DNA of 14,942 nt, taken from Synergistales bacterium (lineage in GTDB: Bacteria; Synergistota; Synergistia; Synergistales; Thermovirgaceae). Below the pieces are notes generated by a model that was not told the origin of the DNA, searched no databases, and worked only from the letters and a program-made list of their open reading frames with translations. Numbering within the stretch: the first letter of the stretch is position 1; each line of letters starts with the position of its first letter. Below, one piece after another: positions 12,138 to 14,942 of this stretch. The stretch spans positions 1 through 14,942 of the forward strand of contig JAHDOX010000079.1 of the NCBI GenBank assembly GCA_018434645.1, in the 5' to 3' direction. A program made the position numbers and the translations under genes.

Positions 12138-14942
12138 ATGGCCGAATTTGTTTCAGTTAGTAGCAAACGTAAGCGACTGACTTTTGGTCGCGCCCACGAC
12201 CTGGTCGAACTTCCGGACCTTGTCGCGGTTCAGCGGGATTCCTTCCGGTGGTTCTTTCAGCTCGATGAGTCGGGAAAGCTGAAGGATGCCGCCGAAAGGG
12301 AAAGCATAGGCATTCAGGAGCTCTTCGACGAGATCTTCCCTATCGAGAGTTACGATGGTTCATTCGCCCTGGAATTTGTCGATTACACTTTGGAGCCGAC
12401 CTCGATCACCCAGGAAGAAGCAAGAAAAAGGGACATGACATGGTCCCGGCCGGTGCGAGCCACTATTCGCCTGGTGAACAGAAAGACCCTCGAAATCAAG
12501 GAAGAGGATGTCTACCTTGGAGATTTCCCCACCATGACAGAACGGGGGACCTTCATCATCAACGGGACGGAAAGGGTCGTGGTGAATCAGCTGGCCCGGT
12601 CGGCTGGAGTTTACTTCAGCGGCGAGGAAGGAGTACCAGGCCAGGAAAGGTACGCCGCAAAGGTAATTCCCGACAGGGGAGCATGGCTTGAATTCGACCT
12701 GACGCCGGGCGAGGTAATCTCGGTCAATATCGACAACAAGAAAAAGCTTCCCGTGACGATGCTTCTGAAGGCCTTTGGCGTCAAGAGCAATGACGAGATA
12801 TTGAGACTTTTCGACGGGGTGGAGGAGCAGGTGGATCTCGTGGAAGACGAAGTCCGCGGGCACCTTATAGCCGAGAACGTCAGTAATGAGTCGGGACAGA
12901 TTTTGATCCATCGAAACAAGCGTATCACAAAGGAAGACCTCGAGGTTCTGTGGAACCTGGGCCGAACGAAAGTGTGGGTCTGGAAGGTCAATGGTGCCTT
13001 CGCTGCTACCCTCGAAAGGGATAACACCAGGACCGGCGACGACGCGGTGCTGGAAATATTCAGACGGCTAAGGCCGAATGAACCTGCGCGCATGGAAAAC
13101 GCCAGGGAGTATGTCTACGGGCTCTTCTTTGATTCAAGGCGTTACAATCTCGGACGGGTGGGTCGCTACAAGCTGAACCGCAGACTTGGACTGGACGTGC
13201 CTGAATCCACGCGGCTCCTTACGATCGAGGATATCGTCAGTATAGTCCAGGAGTTGCTCAACCTGAGAAAAGGGACCGGCCGTGTCGACGACATAGATCA
13301 TCTCGGGAACAGGCGAGTGCGGGCAGTGGGCGAGTTGCTCCAGAACCAGGTACGGATAGGCTTCTTGAGGATGGAACGTATCGCCAAGGAACGCATGACC
13401 ACTATCCCTGACCTTAACGAGGCGACCGCGAGGGACCTCATAAACGTGCGTCCCATCTCGGCGTCGCTCAGGGAGTTTTTTGGTTCGGGTCAGCTTTCCC
13501 AGTTTATGGACCAGACCAATCCTCTGGCGGAGCTGACGCACCGCAGGCGGCTTTCGGCCCTCGGACCCGGCGGGTTGAGCCGCGAAAGGGCGGGTTTCGA
13601 AGCCAGAGACGTGCATTACACCCATTATGGAAGGGTTTGCCCCATAGAAACTCCTGAAGGCCCGAATATCGGTCTCGTGACGTCCCTTGCCGTGTATGCC
13701 AGGATCAATGAATACGGTTTCCTTCAGTCTCCGAAAAGAAAAGTGGAAAACGGCATCGTCACCAACAATGTGGAGTACCTTTCTGCTGATGAGGAAGACG
13801 AATTCTACGTAGGCAGGGCAAATACACCGCTCGCCCCGGACGGGTCGATAGCAGAAGAGGAAGTGCACGTAAGGTACAGGGACGACATCGTGGAAGTACG
13901 GCGCGAGGAAGTCCACTATCTGGATGTATCCCCGAAGCAGATAGTATCGGCCTCCACGGCGCTGATCCCCTTCCTCGAACACGACGACGCAAACCGTGCC
14001 CTCATGGGTTCCAACATGCAGCGCCAGGCCGTGCCACTGATACAGCCCGAGGCCCCGCGGATCGGAACGGGCATAGAGGCCAGGATAGCCAAGGACTCCG
14101 GCTCCTGCGTAACGGCAAGAAGAGCGGGGACTGTCACATACGCCGACTCGGGAAAGATTGTCGTCCAGCCTGCCGAGGGCAGGGAACCCGACGAATATCA
14201 TCTCGTGAAATTCAGGCGGTCAAACCAGGGAACGGTCATTCATCAAAAGCCCATTGTCAACGTGGGAGAGGTCGTTGCAGCGGGCAACATCCTGGCCGAC
14301 GGCCAGTCCGTCGAAAGCGGAGAACTGGCTTTGGGCAGAAACGTCCGCGTGGCTTTCGTATCCTGGGAAGGCTACAACTACGAAGATGCGATACTGGTTA
14401 GTGAAAGACTCGTAAAAGACGACATGTTCACATCCATACACATAGAAGAATACGAAATCGAGGCCCGTGACACCAAACTGGGTCCTGAGGAAATTACCAG
14501 GGATATCCCGAACGTCGGGGAGGATGCCCTCAAAAATCTCGATGAAACAGGCGTGGTGCGAGTAGGAGCGGAAGTCATGGCCGGCGATATCCTGGTAGGA
14601 AAGGTGACTCCCAAAGGAGAGACCGACCAGACACCCGAAGAAAAACTGCTCAGGGCCATTTTCGGAGAGAAAGCCAGGGAGGTCCGTGATACCTCCTTGC
14701 GGATTCCTCACGGCGAAGGTGGCAAGGTGGTTGCCGTGAAACGGCTGAGCAGACTTGAAAACGGTGATGAACTGAGCCCCGGGGTAAACGAGGTAATCAA
14801 GGTATACGTGGCTCAGCTCAGGAAGATAACCGTAGGCGACAAGATGGCTGGGCGTCACGGTAACAAGGGTGTCGTATCCAGAATCCTTCCGGAGGAGGAC
14901 ATGCCCTACATGCCGGACGGCACTCCCGTCGACGTTGTCTTG
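12138..14942 (+). CDS. rpoB: DNA-directed RNA polymerase beta subunit, N-terminal part, 3' end outside window
   Basis: Beta subunit of RNA polymerase. The frame from ATG 12138 is open for 935 codons to the window edge and ends within the conserved MPDGTPVDVVL stretch that precedes the NPLGVPSRMN region. Recognisable blocks: the N-terminal FIINGTERVVVNQLARS; the rifampicin pocket around 449-478 (FMDQTNPLAELTHRRRLS, ALGPGGLSRERAGFEARD); CPIETPEGPNIGL; ALMGSNMQRQAVPL; SWEGYNYEDAI; and the catalytic-lysine region GDKMAGRHGNKG. Residues equivalent to E. coli Q513, D516, H526 and S531 are Q455, D458, H468 and S473, all wild type, so rifampicin sensitivity is expected; E. coli S509 is G451 here. I noticed no large lineage-specific insertion in the visible part. 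It follows its own promoter rather than rplJL; rpoC presumably follows outside the window. Confidence 0.98.
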   Translation, partial: MAEFVSVSSKRKRLTFGRAHDLVELPDLVAVQRDSFRWFFQLDESGKLKDAAERESIGIQELFDEIFPIESYDGSFALEFVDYTLEPTSITQEEARKRDMTWSRPVRATIRLVNRKTLEIKEEDVYLGDFPTMTERGTFIINGTERVVVNQLARSAGVYFSGEEGVPGQERYAAKVIPDRGAWLEFDLTPGEVISVNIDNKKKLPVTMLLKAFGVKSNDEILRLFDGVEEQVDLVEDEVRGHLIAENVSNESGQILIHRNKRITKEDLEVLWNLGRTKVWVWKVNGAFAATLERDNTRTGDDAVLEIFRRLRPNEPARMENAREYVYGLFFDSRRYNLGRVGRYKLNRRLGLDVPESTRLLTIEDIVSIVQELLNLRKGTGRVDDIDHLGNRRVRAVGELLQNQVRIGFLRMERIAKERMTTIPDLNEATARDLINVRPISASLREFFGSGQLSQFMDQTNPLAELTHRRRLSALGPGGLSRERAGFEARDVHYTHYGRVCPIETPEGPNIGLVTSLAVYARINEYGFLQSPKRKVENGIVTNNVEYLSADEEDEFYVGRANTPLAPDGSIAEEEVHVRYRDDIVEVRREEVHYLDVSPKQIVSASTALIPFLEHDDANRALMGSNMQRQAVPLIQPEAPRIGTGIEARIAKDSGSCVTARRAGTVTYADSGKIVVQPAEGREPDEYHLVKFRRSNQGTVIHQKPIVNVGEVVAAGNILADGQSVESGELALGRNVRVAFVSWEGYNYEDAILVSERLVKDDMFTSIHIEEYEIEARDTKLGPEEITRDIPNVGEDALKNLDETGVVRVGAEVMAGDILVGKVTPKGETDQTPEEKLLRAIFGEKAREVRDTSLRIPHGEGGKVVAVKRLSRLENGDELSPGVNEVIKVYVAQLRKITVGDKMAGRHGNKGVVSRILPEEDMPYMPDGTPVDVVL

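Noticed and set aside
13134..14201. 355-codon open frame on the minus strand opposite rpoB (also 14220-14858)
   Set aside because: These lie antisense to intact, highly conserved rpoB sequence and show no family resemblance; shadow frames.

Overview
The window reads as an ordinary, densely packed block of bacterial housekeeping genes, all on the + strand. Nearly every gene serves RNA metabolism, tRNA modification, translation or transcription. The gene families, the frequent TTG starts and the neighbourhood (a DUF2344 gene before an RNase E/G gene; then smc, a tRNA adenine methyltransferase, rsmI, metG and tatD) suggest a Synergistota-like or related diderm, anaerobe-type lineage. That placement is an inference from gene order and protein style, not a measured result. 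I see no phage, transposon, CRISPR or defence genes.

Layout. Positions 1-515 hold the C-terminal end of a DUF2344 (radical-SAM-associated) protein. Next come a ribonuclease G/E (about 512-2017), the chromosome-segregation ATPase SMC (1992-5402), a TrmN6-type tRNA adenine-N6 methyltransferase (5402-6145), the 16S rRNA methyltransferase RsmI (6133-6981), methionyl-tRNA synthetase (6974-8908), a TatD nuclease (8936-9724), tRNA-guanine transglycosylase (9712-10851) and the threonylcarbamoyl-AMP synthase Sua5/TsaC (10848-11819). Seven of the eight gene junctions overlap and the only gap (metG-tatD) is 27 bases, so this looks like one long operon with translational coupling.

The operon ends at 11819. 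A tRNA-Leu(CAG) gene (11867-11952) follows, with its own sigma70-type promoter. After it, a second near-consensus promoter overlapping a 17-bp imperfect palindrome drives rpoB, the RNA polymerase beta subunit. rpoB starts at 12138 and runs off the window at 14942.

Function. TrmN6, Tgt and Sua5 all modify tRNA at or beside the anticodon, RsmI modifies the ribosomal decoding centre, MetRS charges Met-tRNA, and RNase G/E processes RNA, so the operon is mostly a decoding-quality cluster. The trmN6-rsmI-metG-tatD order matches the yabB-yabC-metS-yabD order of Bacillus subtilis without its yazA and abrB genes.

Most worth a second look: the apparent loss of a normal start codon for the RNase G/E gene, which a single base (514) would explain together with the early stop of the upstream gene; the palindrome lying across the rpoB promoter; competing stems around the rpoB ribosome binding site; and rpoB sitting apart from rplJL. 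I found no convincing undescribed system.
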